Origin: Candidatus Saccharimonadota bacterium
Lineage (GTDB): Bacteria; Patescibacteriota; Saccharimonadia; Saccharimonadales; JAQGHD01
NCBI GenBank assembly: GCA_028288965.1
Contig: JAQGHD010000028.1
Location: forward strand, 1 to 39,060
DNA: 39,060 nt
Direction of reading: 5' to 3'
Shown here: piece after piece, positions 23,591-32,612 of the stretch
Layout of the letters: each line of letters begins with the position of its first letter
Numbering within the stretch: the stretch's first letter is position 1
The notes under the pieces: generated by a model
The model's input: only the letters and a program-made list of their open reading frames with translations
Told to the model about the DNA's origin: nothing
The model's database searches: none
Position numbers and translations under genes: made by a program

Positions 23591-24673
23591 ATGATTACTG
23601 ATTTACGCCTGCAGCATTTTCGTTCGTATACGGATAGCTCATTTGAGCTGAGCCCGGGCGTAAATATCATAGTTGGGCCCAACGCCAGCGGCAAAACCAA
23701 CTTATTAGAGGCGGTGATGATGGTCGCTATCGGCAGGTCTTTTAGGGCCAGGGATGAAGAGCTCAAACAATTTGAGGCGGAGTGGGCCCGGCTCGATGCC
23801 CATACCATAACCGGTCAACGGAGCGTGCTGCTAGAAGAAAAAGTTTTAGGTGTTCAAAAGAGTTTTGTTATCGACGAGCAAAAACTCTCGCGGTTGACAC
23901 TTCATAAAACACTCCCCGTGGTATTGTTTGAGCCAAATCATCTTTTGTTGTTGCACGGCTCCCCGGAGCTACGACGAGCCTACCTAGATGATTTACTAGA
24001 GCAATTGATCACCGGCTACAAGCAAGTGCGTCGCCACTACCGGCGGGCCCTGTCGCAACGTAATGCCCTACTGAAGCTGGGTTACGCCCAGGCCAAACAC
24101 CAGTTATTTGCTTGGAACCTACGGCTTAGCGAACTAGGCGAGCAAGTCGTGCGCTACCGCCAGCAACTAGTAGACGACATAAACGTTGATATGGCTGCCA
24201 CCTATAGCGAACTGGCTGATAAAAAGACAGCTGTGGTTGGTCGATATCTGAGCGACGCTGCCGTGGAAAGTTACGGCAGCTATTTATTAAAGAAGTTGGA
24301 ATCACACAATGAGCTGGATTGTCAGCGCGGCTTTACAGCCTATGGCCCGCAGCGTGATGACTTGGAGTTACTCATTAACGACAAGCCAGCCAGCCAAGTA
24401 GCTTCACGCGGTGAGCTGCGTAGCCTGGTCTTAGCGCTTAAAATAATTGAACTGAAGCTCATGGAGCGTATTCATAACAAACCGCCGCTGCTGCTGCTTG
24501 ACGATGTCTTCAGTGAGCTCGATGGTGCCCGTCGCCGGGCGCTTACCGAGCATCTCAAAGACAATCAGACATTTATTACGACCACCGATGCTGATGTGGT
24601 CGTAAAAGGATTTACTAGCAAAGCGCTCATTATACCCCTAGAAGCGAGCTTGAACTCACAAAAGAAAGGCTAG
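23591..24673 (+). CDS. recF: DNA replication and repair protein RecF
   Basis: This 360-residue SMC-like ATPase helps load RecA at gaps. Walker A is GPNASGKT at 29-36. The ABC-type signature SRGELRSLVLALK and Walker B PPLLLLDDVFSELD lie near residues 275-310, followed by a TTTDAD-type sensor. The length is normal. It ends in the four bases CTAG (24670-24673), in which the stop codon interlocks with that of the convergent gene. No ribosome-binding site is visible in the 19-base gap after dnaN, so it probably depends on translational coupling or an atypical start. Confidence 0.96.
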   Translation: MITDLRLQHFRSYTDSSFELSPGVNIIVGPNASGKTNLLEAVMMVAIGRSFRARDEELKQFEAEWARLDAHTITGQRSVLLEEKVLGVQKSFVIDEQKLSRLTLHKTLPVVLFEPNHLLLLHGSPELRRAYLDDLLEQLITGYKQVRRHYRRALSQRNALLKLGYAQAKHQLFAWNLRLSELGEQVVRYRQQLVDDINVDMAATYSELADKKTAVVGRYLSDAAVESYGSYLLKKLESHNELDCQRGFTAYGPQRDDLELLINDKPASQVASRGELRSLVLALKIIELKLMERIHNKPPLLLLDDVFSELDGARRRALTEHLKDNQTFITTTDADVVVKGFTSKALIIPLEASLNSQKKG

Positions 24674-25269
24674 TGAATTCCTTCGGTGTAGTGATAATTT
24701 CGTAACTGAGCTGTTTGATACTTTATGGTGTAGTCGCTGGGGTTAAAGCCCCGGTCTTGAATCCATTGCAGGGCAATTTGTTGAGTTTGAGGACTGGACG
24801 AAGTAATGATAAGCACTGGGCCCGTACTGGCACCGTTACTTTGAACGGTGCTAGAAATTCGAAAGCGATCGCCGGAGCCCAAGTACGGCAATAGTGCTAA
24901 TAACTTGCCGCTGTCTGGCGAACTTGCGGCCGCCGCCAACTTTAAGTTCTGGCTAGTTTTGTGCCGAGCCTGCACGGCAACAGTAGTGCTAGTTTGATAG
25001 CCATTGTCGGTAGCTGAAACCGTGTAACTGCCTGGCTTGAGCCGCACCTTACCACTCCCGGCCCCAATAACTTTGGCGTTATGATCAGCCTGACTGACGC
25101 TCAAAGCCGCATTTTTATCCGATGAGCTGAGCGAAAGAACTCCAGTTGTTTGATACGTATAAAGCGACAAACCAATCTCATACAAGCAAACCAGCACCAC
25201 AAAAATAATGCCTAGGGATACAAAGCGTTTGGCCCGAGGGTTCAAGTAGATATCGGTTTGGGGATTCAT
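24670..25269 (-). CDS. Membrane-anchored protein with PEGA-like domain, T4SS operon end
   Basis: This 199-residue protein is of unknown function. A cytoplasmic N-terminus with PRAKR is followed by one transmembrane helix (about 16-38). Residues about 65-110 resemble a PEGA-type beta domain (RLKPGSYTVSATDNGYQTSTT). The C-terminal 60 residues form a small alpha/beta domain. It would sit outside the membrane. It is the last gene of the T4SS-like operon, and its start overlaps the stop of the 138-residue gene by four bases (ATGA). It may be an accessory envelope subunit in the place occupied by VirB8-like proteins in other systems, but the sequence shows no VirB8 signature. Confidence 0.65.
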   Translation of the reverse strand: MNPQTDIYLNPRAKRFVSLGIIFVVLVCLYEIGLSLYTYQTTGVLSLSSSDKNAALSVSQADHNAKVIGAGSGKVRLKPGSYTVSATDNGYQTSTTVAVQARHKTSQNLKLAAAASSPDSGKLLALLPYLGSGDRFRISSTVQSNGASTGPVLIITSSSPQTQQIALQWIQDRGFNPSDYTIKYQTAQLRNYHYTEGIH

Positions 25270-25682
25270 AAAATTAGTACCCCTTGGCTTTTTAGATACT
25301 GCACAACATCGGCGGGCACGCCCTGAGAGCTATCAATTGAGAATGACGTTCCGGGTCCCAGCACGGTGTGGTAGGTGGTACCAACTTTTTGCATAACCAG
25401 CGTGGCACTATTGTGATCCGAACCCGTTGACTCAACTTGTATCACCGCCCACTCCTGATTGTCCAGATAATGAATGACTTTGATACTGTAATCTTTGCCA
25501 ACCTGGGGCTGCGAGACGCTTTTTGGTGCAGTGGCTAAACTTTGAGAAATAGCACCGGTTAACGGCGGTGCTGATTTGAGGGTTACGACTGGCGAGCTGC
25601 CAATAATTAAAACTCGGGCAACTATCGCTACAATGATCAACAAGCCCAAGCCAATAAATGTGGTTGTTATTTTTCTATTCAT
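25266..25682 (-). CDS. Small signal-anchored protein, T4SS operon
   Basis: This 138-residue protein is not recognised. A short basic start (MNRK) leads to one transmembrane helix (about 7-27) and an extracytoplasmic domain of mixed beta structure with the run YLDNQEWAVIQVES. The hydrophobic C-terminus ends YLKSQGVLIL. It is translated two bases after the wall hydrolase stop (TAACCATG) and overlaps the next gene. The two small anchored proteins share a topology and operon position, so they may form a pair. No homology is claimed. Confidence 0.65.
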   Translation of the reverse strand: MNRKITTTFIGLGLLIIVAIVARVLIIGSSPVVTLKSAPPLTGAISQSLATAPKSVSQPQVGKDYSIKVIHYLDNQEWAVIQVESTGSDHNSATLVMQKVGTTYHTVLGPGTSFSIDSSQGVPADVVQYLKSQGVLIL

Positions 25683-25684
25683 GG

Positions 25685-27067
25685 TTAGTTACCACTGCTT
25701 CCTGGACCAGTCCAGCGCCAAGCGCCACCCGACCAATTATTCAGCGATGAAGTCACAATACCAGTTTTGGTGCCGGTATGATGCGAGCCAAAGGTTACAA
25801 TCGAGTCGCCACTGACATGATCAACAATCTCAACGTGCTCGGGTGTGGTGACAATATCACCACCCTGGGCCTGGGCAATGGGAATTGATTGCCAGAACTC
25901 ACCTCCTGCGCCGTTCATGGTGGTGTGCACCACCCACATATAATTTAGACCAAAAGCCTTATCGACTGCCACGCTCACCAGTCCACTACAGTCGGTGGCG
26001 CACGGGCCTTGATTGCCGGCGGCTGAAGTATCTTTGGCTCCAGTCGGGTCCGGACAACCGGCGATGAAGGCCGAGTAACCCTGGTGTCCACCAGCATACA
26101 GGTAATAAATTCCTTCGTATTTTCTAGCTTCGCAAAGTATTTTGGAGTCGCCAACGGCCGAAGCGCAATTTACACTACCCCCCGTTGCACAATTGGTCCC
26201 CGAGCTATTTCCTAGGCCGCCCGATGCCGTGCTACTACCGCCATTAAATTTGAGCGTCGTGGCATCGACGTAGTGCGTTTCACGCTCGCCTGGACCGATT
26301 TGCACGCTCGCTTGATGCGCATAGTCTTTGCGTGTTGTGTTAAGGTCACCAAGTAGTGAATTAATATAGTCGTTGTGGTTAAATTGCAAAACAGCGCCCG
26401 CATCATTAGGGTTAGGGCCCCAAGCCCACGCTAAGTTGCCCGGTGTCTCATCGTAATAAGCAATTTCGTGCAGGACTTGCTCGGCAGTGGAATCGGCTGT
26501 GGTAATAATAGTGCCGATACGGTTTTGGTTGGACCCGGTCATGACAATAGCATTGGCTTCTACGCCAGCATCAAATGACTTATAGGCTTGGACTCCACTG
26601 GCGCTCGTAGCGCCGTCGACTAAATCGGGGCGGCTGGTTAAACCACTGTTCCAAAGGTTAAAGGCGCCGGTATTGGTAAGGTTACCGCCCTCGGCATAGG
26701 CCCAGGCCACCATCGCCACCACATGCTCCTGGGTTACGGCCCTCTCTACCGGAATGTTCTTTTTGGTGGCCACATCCTTTAAAACCTCAATGATGTACTG
26801 CTCCATATAATATGGCGGCTGGGCCCCGCTATTCCAAGAACTGGCCGCCGGCGTCTTGATGCCGCCAGCGCCTCCAGCTGCCGTACTTCCGCAAACGCTG
26901 GAACTGGCGTCATAATTAAAGTAGTAGACGCCGCTATCGAGTGTGCGTTTTTGGTCAGGCGATATGGCCGCCACACTTTGGGTAAAAACCAAACAACAAG
27001 CCATGGCTAGCACGAATGAAGACCCGCACATCCGCTTCAAGTGGCGCAAGCGTCGCTGCATGTTCAT
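25685..27067 (-). CDS. Bifunctional wall hydrolase: lysozyme-like plus NlpC/P60 (CwlT-like)
   Basis: This 460-residue exported enzyme would open peptidoglycan for the secretion apparatus. Residues 1-34 form a signal peptide (SVAAIS boundary). Residues about 85-250 resemble a lysozyme-like domain with candidate catalytic Glu126 in AYAEGG. A Gly/Ser-rich linker (about 275-300) follows, then an NlpC/P60-type domain with catalytic Cys360 in TDCSGLV and His411 in TPEHVEIVDHV. This order matches CwlT-type enzymes of Gram-positive conjugative elements, the functional counterpart of VirB1. The start overlaps the stop of the upstream gene by four bases. Assignment of the first domain is weaker than that of the second. 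Confidence 0.82.
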   Translation of the reverse strand: MNMQRRLRHLKRMCGSSFVLAMACCLVFTQSVAAISPDQKRTLDSGVYYFNYDASSSVCGSTAAGGAGGIKTPAASSWNSGAQPPYYMEQYIIEVLKDVATKKNIPVERAVTQEHVVAMVAWAYAEGGNLTNTGAFNLWNSGLTSRPDLVDGATSASGVQAYKSFDAGVEANAIVMTGSNQNRIGTIITTADSTAEQVLHEIAYYDETPGNLAWAWGPNPNDAGAVLQFNHNDYINSLLGDLNTTRKDYAHQASVQIGPGERETHYVDATTLKFNGGSSTASGGLGNSSGTNCATGGSVNCASAVGDSKILCEARKYEGIYYLYAGGHQGYSAFIAGCPDPTGAKDTSAAGNQGPCATDCSGLVSVAVDKAFGLNYMWVVHTTMNGAGGEFWQSIPIAQAQGGDIVTTPEHVEIVDHVSGDSIVTFGSHHTGTKTGIVTSSLNNWSGGAWRWTGPGSSGN

Positions 27068-29628
27068 AAGTTTGCCCGAGCCCCGGCTATTAAGGCGCTA
27101 TAGAGTGAAAAGCTGTTACCGGCAGCTGTTGGTGTGCTCGATGCCGGACCACTACCACCCGGAAAATTAATCTGATTGCAAGAAGTGTCATCACCTTCGT
27201 AGCAAGCGGTCGATTCCATAATCTGAGAATCAAATATGTAGAACCGAACGCGCAGCCAATCGGGATCTGGATCCTGGCAGCTGCTCGGCAGGGTATAGTA
27301 TGGTTTGGAGTCACCGGCCGTAGTTACGTCATAGGTGTGATTAGCATCGGTACCCTTGGTGATAACAGCCCCAAAACAATCCTGAGCTTGCTTGATAAGT
27401 GTGGGGCCTTTTGGACCATCTAGTATCAGCGCTGCGCTGTTGGCGTTGTCGTACGGATTTTTCACGACATCGCTATTTAGTTCTTCTACGCTGAAGCCGA
27501 ACTTATCAAAGCCGTAATCATACTGGGCCGCGTCCAAAGCGTGTGCCTTACCGGCAATCAGTGCCGAGAACGCTTTAGGGATGGCACCAAACAAGTTTTT
27601 TAAACCAAATGAACTCTTAGCAAAACTAGCCACATTATCTTTAAGATTGGGATTTTGCTCATCGATAACACCAGAAACTAAGGAATGGCTGTCGTATGGA
27701 TTAAGCAAACGATCGGCAATGCTTTTGGAGGCTTGTTCTTGCTGTAATGAGGCTTGCTGGAACTTATTAAGTTCCGCCACCTCTGGCTTTGTTAATTTAC
27801 GTCCGCCACCGGTGATGGCCGATTCGTTAGAAGCCAACCGCGCCCCATAGTTTATATAGTTGCCAAAATCTGCACCCGCCACATTGATATCTATGGGATG
27901 TCCAGCTAGCCAGTGTGTCAAGCCGTCTATCAATATTGGTCCAGTGGCCACACTGAGGGCATAGCCCCCTAAGGCACTTAGCGGGCCGCCAAGTATCGCT
28001 AGGCCCATGGTTACTACTTGACCAAAAACACCATTAACCACGCCACATGCTGCGCCTAACCCCGGCACACTAGTAACGAACTGGGTCATCAGGTTTTTTT
28101 GATTATCTAGCTTAGCTTCATCGCGAACATCTGGGCCGGTTAAAGGCTTGCCTTGCTCAGCCTGGATACTGCGAGCATTGGCCCAGGAGCCTGTTTCGGC
28201 GCTATTAAGTTGCTTGGATAAGAACCCCAGTTGCTCAGGGTTCACATCTTTGCCACTCATAACCTGGTTGCCTACCGACACAGCGTCCATGCCCATGCGC
28301 ATCAACGGCATTACCACATGCAAATACTTGATTTCATCTATATGATCAACGATGCCTTTGGCCATACAGAGAATACCAATGGCCGCTGCGACACCCCCTA
28401 CTTTGCCGGTGAGCTTGCCGGCGGTGCTGGTTCTAAATTGCTGGAATGGCCCGGCGGGAGCAGCAGTACCGGTGTTGACAAGTTCCTCACCACCCAGTTG
28501 TGCTTCTTGGGCTGTTTGGGCGGCTACGCTAGCCCGGCTTTGAGCTTCGGGAGAGGGTTGTTGTGGCGTGCCATCGGGATTTGTGGCCCCACTCTCAGCC
28601 GTAGCAGTAACGGACTGCTCGCCGTTATCTATTTCTTGTTGTCGATTCTTATGCCAGTCGGCTAAGCGTTTATCAAGAGTTTCCAATAGTTTTTTATCGG
28701 CTTTTTTCATCGGATGCCAATCTATGCCCGCCCGTTTTCCCATAATTCGGGCCCGCATTACCGCACTCAACTTTGAGTACCCCGCATCTTCCAGCACCGC
28801 CGCAATCAACCCCTTGGACTTATAGTAACCTAGGCCTTCAGCGCTAACTTTAAACTGTGAAGCCTCGCCAGCCACAGGCGTAATGTTATTAATACTGACG
28901 TTATATTTCTCGGCTAAACCAGCCCGTATTTGCTCGGGTGATTTGCCCTTAAAATCAGCCAGCACACCAGTATCTTTTATGTTATTTACATCAAACACGT
29001 ACCCATCAAAAAAATTAAGCCGCTCGGTATAGGCGGACGTTATGCCGCTTTCGTTAAGTTTGGCTTCAATTTTGTTGGCGTAGGCGTTGCCTAGTTTATT
29101 TAAGCGGGTTCGTTGATCGCCACGATACTCAATATAGCGAGCCAACTTAACCATGCGATCATTGCCGGCATTCTCTTGTGAGGAAAAATGAAATTGTTGT
29201 AGCAATTTTGCTATGTGAATAAATTGGAGTGGGCCCGAAGTGTACGTCAGTACCCCAAAAACTACAGCAATGATTGTGCCAATAATGCCTCCACCAAATA
29301 GGCGTCGCCGGTTAAATACGCGCACGCCCATCCCAGAAGCGGCTTGCGCCATAAAGCCCTCTTTGTCATCCGATTGCTTGTCGGGCAATAAGTCGCTCTC
29401 GTCCTTGGCCGCCGAACTTGGCTTAGTGGTAGTAGGATCACCTTCGGCAGTGTTCAGCTTTTCAGGGCTGGCCGATGATTCATCAGATTTTGAGTCACCA
29501 TCATGAAAACGATTGGTGATCTCGTTAAACTTATCATCATAGTCCGATTGCGGAGTATCCTCAGTAAACAGCGGCCGCCGTTGCTGCTCGTCTTCTTCCT
29601 CAGGACGCGTTTTTGTATCGAGGCTCAA
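27064..29628 (-). CDS. Large membrane protein of T4SS-like operon, unknown
   Basis: This 854-residue protein is not recognised beyond its context. Residues 1-105 are acidic, polar and probably disordered in the cytoplasm. A helix at about 108-132 (FGGGIIGTIIAVVFGVLTY) crosses the membrane. Further hydrophobic segments lie near 405-425 and 520-575, with Gly/Ala-rich, pore-like composition. The C-terminal region is soluble and holds several Cys residues, including two seven apart (TACYEGDDTSC). The start is TTG, supported by GGAG seven bases upstream and a 24-base gap after virB4. It may be a channel or scaffold subunit lying outside the membrane at its C-terminus. Confidence 0.75.
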   Translation of the reverse strand: MSLDTKTRPEEEDEQQRRPLFTEDTPQSDYDDKFNEITNRFHDGDSKSDESSASPEKLNTAEGDPTTTKPSSAAKDESDLLPDKQSDDKEGFMAQAASGMGVRVFNRRRLFGGGIIGTIIAVVFGVLTYTSGPLQFIHIAKLLQQFHFSSQENAGNDRMVKLARYIEYRGDQRTRLNKLGNAYANKIEAKLNESGITSAYTERLNFFDGYVFDVNNIKDTGVLADFKGKSPEQIRAGLAEKYNVSINNITPVAGEASQFKVSAEGLGYYKSKGLIAAVLEDAGYSKLSAVMRARIMGKRAGIDWHPMKKADKKLLETLDKRLADWHKNRQQEIDNGEQSVTATAESGATNPDGTPQQPSPEAQSRASVAAQTAQEAQLGGEELVNTGTAAPAGPFQQFRTSTAGKLTGKVGGVAAAIGILCMAKGIVDHIDEIKYLHVVMPLMRMGMDAVSVGNQVMSGKDVNPEQLGFLSKQLNSAETGSWANARSIQAEQGKPLTGPDVRDEAKLDNQKNLMTQFVTSVPGLGAACGVVNGVFGQVVTMGLAILGGPLSALGGYALSVATGPILIDGLTHWLAGHPIDINVAGADFGNYINYGARLASNESAITGGGRKLTKPEVAELNKFQQASLQQEQASKSIADRLLNPYDSHSLVSGVIDEQNPNLKDNVASFAKSSFGLKNLFGAIPKAFSALIAGKAHALDAAQYDYGFDKFGFSVEELNSDVVKNPYDNANSAALILDGPKGPTLIKQAQDCFGAVITKGTDANHTYDVTTAGDSKPYYTLPSSCQDPDPDWLRVRFYIFDSQIMESTACYEGDDTSCNQINFPGGSGPASSTPTAAGNSFSLYSALIAGARANL

Positions 29629-29652
29629 TTATAACTCCAATAGATGTATCTA

Positions 29653-31575
29653 TTATACCCCAGGCATCAGACGGTTATTCAGATCAATGGTGCCTTGCGG
29701 CTGAGTGATCTCGCCTTGCTGCTCTATTTGCTGGACTTGTTCGGGGTTGGTGGTGATGAGGCCCGTTTCGGTGGGGCTGGCGGTTATCTGGATGTGGACG
29801 TGATTCTGTCCGGCAAAGAACAGTCCTTGGCCTACCGGGAACTGGCTGAGGCGTTTCTTTTCCTCGCTCGTCAATTTAAAAACATCGGACAGTACGTCAA
29901 CTGCTGAAGTCGATTGCTTGAGCAAGATTTGCATACTGGCGTTGGCCACAATGGCTCGGCCCATGCGGCTTCCCATAAAGTCTTCTACGTCTTGGGTAAT
30001 GGTGGTGATACCTAAGTTGTACTTACGGGCTCGCTTAGCCAAGGAGAATAAAAAGTTTGCCGAATCTTCGTAACGCATTAGCTGCCACGCTTCATCTACT
30101 ACCAAGATACGGCGTTTTTGATCGCCCTTGGTTTTATTCCAAATGTAGTTGAGCACAATGTACATAGCTACCGGGCGCAGCTCATCCTCTAGGTCGCGAA
30201 TGTTAAAGACCACCAACGGGTTATTGATATCAATATTAGACTGCTGCGAAAAGATACCGGCAAATGTACCAGTGGTGTACTTGCGCAAACGTTGCGCCAG
30301 CTGTGGGCCCGTTCCGCCCATGTGGAGCAGCGTGTCGTATAAATCATTAATAGTCGGCGGCACCGAACCGTGCGTCAGTGGGTCATTAGTGATGCCGGCC
30401 TTGGCATAAGTTTCAATTAAGGCGGCATCAAGGTCGGCTTCTTCTACCGGGGATAAAGCCGGCACCATGGCATTGCCGGCAGAGTTACTGAGCATTTGAA
30501 CTTGGGCACCGCCCATCATCAAACGGAGCAACCCATGCAAGGTGATTAAATTACTGCGCAGGGCGTTATCAGCTTCCTCGGCGTCAACCACGCGGGGCAG
30601 GTCAAACGGGTTAATGCGTGTGGCCGAACTAAGACTGAGCCGTACATAGGCACCGCCGACAGCATCACACATTCGCTGATATTCGTTCTCCGGATCAATT
30701 ACAAAAACTTCTGTGCCAAACATCAGGCTGCGCAGACATTCCAACTTAACAGTAAAAGATTTACCAGCACCAGACTTAGCAAAGACCACGGCATTGCCGT
30801 TTTCTAAACTAAAGCGATCAAAAATAACCAGCCCAGAGTTGTGCATATTTATGCCGTACAAAATTCCCGAATCCTGCGTCAAGTCCGCAGAAGTAAATGG
30901 AAAACTGGTGGATAGCGCCCCAGTGTTCATGTTGCGGCGAATTTGCAGCTGATCGACAAATTGCGGCACAGTACTGTTCAGGCCCTGTTCCTGCTGCGAG
31001 CTGGCCGGCTTAGAATAAACCAGTTGCTGCCCCAGCATAGATTCTACTTTGTGGGCCACAAATTCTAGTTCTTCCATGGAGCCACCATAAATGGTGAAGT
31101 ACAAACCAAAGCGGAAGAAGCGCTCCTCACCCACTTGCAACTTGTCGCGCATTTCTTCGGCGTCGAGTATGGCGGCCTGTTTGCCCGGATCGCGCACCCG
31201 GCCTTTTTCATTGTCGATCATAATGCCAGCTTCCAGCTGACCAACTTTTTTGCGTAAGTTTTCGAGCACAACTTGGCTCTCTACGGGATACACAAACATG
31301 CTCATATCCATGATTTCGTCTAGATTAATCATGCCACTGAGCCAGCCGGTGTAGATCTGTCGGGGGTAACCATAGACGTAGTAGGTGCGGGCAAAGCGAG
31401 TGCCGATCTGAAAGTGCGTACTCATAAATTCAATCGAACTGGGCGCAATAAAATCACGCAGCGCTGTTATGCCCTTTTGGAAGGCAGCGTTTACCTCTTG
31501 CTGCTCACGCACTTGCTGCGCTTGAGCCACAATTACCGGATCAACTTTTGGTTTCTTTTTGCCAAATACACCCAT
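29653..31575 (-). CDS. virB4: VirB4-type secretion ATPase
   Basis: This 640-residue cytoplasmic ATPase energises T4SS assembly or transport. The N-terminal region (about 40-230) is the VirB4 membrane-proximal domain, with FQIGTRFARTYYVYGYPRQ. The P-loop is AKSGAGKS at 266-273; its first residue is Ala where Gly is usual, but Lys272 and Ser273 are intact. FVIDPENEYQRM follows, typical of the VirB4/TraC family. Walker B ILVVDEAWQLM lies near residue 490. The final 40 residues are Gln-rich. The start is one base after the TraC-like gene stop (TAA-T-ATG), so the pair is tightly coupled and probably forms one ATPase complex. Confidence 0.93.
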   Translation of the reverse strand: MGVFGKKKPKVDPVIVAQAQQVREQQEVNAAFQKGITALRDFIAPSSIEFMSTHFQIGTRFARTYYVYGYPRQIYTGWLSGMINLDEIMDMSMFVYPVESQVVLENLRKKVGQLEAGIMIDNEKGRVRDPGKQAAILDAEEMRDKLQVGEERFFRFGLYFTIYGGSMEELEFVAHKVESMLGQQLVYSKPASSQQEQGLNSTVPQFVDQLQIRRNMNTGALSTSFPFTSADLTQDSGILYGINMHNSGLVIFDRFSLENGNAVVFAKSGAGKSFTVKLECLRSLMFGTEVFVIDPENEYQRMCDAVGGAYVRLSLSSATRINPFDLPRVVDAEEADNALRSNLITLHGLLRLMMGGAQVQMLSNSAGNAMVPALSPVEEADLDAALIETYAKAGITNDPLTHGSVPPTINDLYDTLLHMGGTGPQLAQRLRKYTTGTFAGIFSQQSNIDINNPLVVFNIRDLEDELRPVAMYIVLNYIWNKTKGDQKRRILVVDEAWQLMRYEDSANFLFSLAKRARKYNLGITTITQDVEDFMGSRMGRAIVANASMQILLKQSTSAVDVLSDVFKLTSEEKKRLSQFPVGQGLFFAGQNHVHIQITASPTETGLITTNPEQVQQIEQQGEITQPQGTIDLNNRLMPGV

Positions 31576-31576
31576 A

Positions 31577-32563
31577 TTACTTCATCTGCCTATCTAAATT
31601 AGGTTGGGGCGCGTTGCCGGTACCTTTGGAAATGACGGCTGCAGATAATTCATCAAAGTTTTTGAGTTCTTGCCGAGTAGCGGTATCGGGATTGTAAGTA
31701 TCGTAATACAGCTCAATAAGTTCTTGAGTATCAAGCGGCAAACCTTGCACACCAGACTGCATCAAGCCAGATAGCACGGCTTGGACGCGGTTGCGCAGTT
31801 CGGTCTTGGCCTTTTCTAGGTCGGCCTCGTTAATGGTGACGTGGTCCTGCTTGTTGTTAAACAGTCCAGCCACACCCTTAAACAAGCCCTTGCTAGCTTC
31901 GATTGGTTTTTGCAGGTCAATTGTTACCGGGAAATACGGAACCACAATGTAAAACTTCTTGTCCATAATGTTGGTCTGCAAAGATAAGTTATCAATAAAG
32001 CCAATATAATCCTCCATTAGCATGGCCAGCAGCATGTTGTCGTGCTCGGAACGGATTTTATCCAGGCGTTCAATGTAAGGCCGAAGGTCTACCTTTTGGC
32101 TTCTCACAAAAATTTGCACCGGAAAGTACAGCGAGTTGAGGAAACCCTGATAGCTGTATTCAACCGCTTCGCGCTCTTGCTGGCTCATCAGATCGAAGTT
32201 AATCGACTTGACCATAACTACCGAGCGAAAGGAGCCATCATTCATAATGGCAATGCCGTCGCGAATCTCGGCAATCTGCAAAGTGTTTTGAGTACTATTG
32301 GGATTAATTTTTGGCTGGATGGCCGGTGGCTGCGGGTTGCCAGTTGCGGCGGGTTGCGGCGGGTAGATGGCGTTTGGGGACGGGACGGGACTTGGCGGTG
32401 CGGTTGGAAAAGCAGTATTTGGTGCCATAGCTTGTAGCGGGGCAGCCGGAATTGGACTCGCTGCTGGCGAGGGCAAGACATTATCTGTTGTCATACCACT
32501 ACCATTAGGTGCGGCAGCAGAATTATTTTGAGCCGGTTGTTGGTTTGGCGTTTGAGGATTCAT
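31577..32563 (-). CDS. TraC-like domain protein preceding VirB4
   Basis: This is a 328-residue protein. The first 90 residues are Pro/Ala/Gln/Asn-rich and disordered. From about residue 95 a compact domain begins IAEIRDGIAIMNDGSFRSVV and continues with FNSLYFPVQIF-type strands, resembling the N-terminal domain of TraC/VirB4 proteins. It contains no P-loop. A gene of this type between PrgI and VirB4 is a common arrangement in CPR genomes. It is probably a structural partner that docks VirB4 at the membrane. It begins 49 bases after prgI. Confidence 0.8.
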   Translation of the reverse strand: MNPQTPNQQPAQNNSAAAPNGSGMTTDNVLPSPAASPIPAAPLQAMAPNTAFPTAPPSPVPSPNAIYPPQPAATGNPQPPAIQPKINPNSTQNTLQIAEIRDGIAIMNDGSFRSVVMVKSINFDLMSQQEREAVEYSYQGFLNSLYFPVQIFVRSQKVDLRPYIERLDKIRSEHDNMLLAMLMEDYIGFIDNLSLQTNIMDKKFYIVVPYFPVTIDLQKPIEASKGLFKGVAGLFNNKQDHVTINEADLEKAKTELRNRVQAVLSGLMQSGVQGLPLDTQELIELYYDTYNPDTATRQELKNFDELSAAVISKGTGNAPQPNLDRQMK

Positions 32564-32612
32564 TAATTTATACCCACCCTCTCTAATAAGAGGCTCACAA
32601 TCTTAACTGCAA

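Noticed and set aside
28231-28665. 144-residue plus-strand frame in the 854-residue gene
   Set aside because: It is a shadow frame over a coherent minus-strand gene with Gly/Ala-rich codons; no supporting signals.
31577-31579. Frameshift or nonsense split of VirB4 into two genes
   Set aside because: The 640-residue ATPase already has a full VirB4 N-terminal region. The upstream 328-residue protein is a distinct TraC-like domain with its own disordered start, a known neighbour arrangement.
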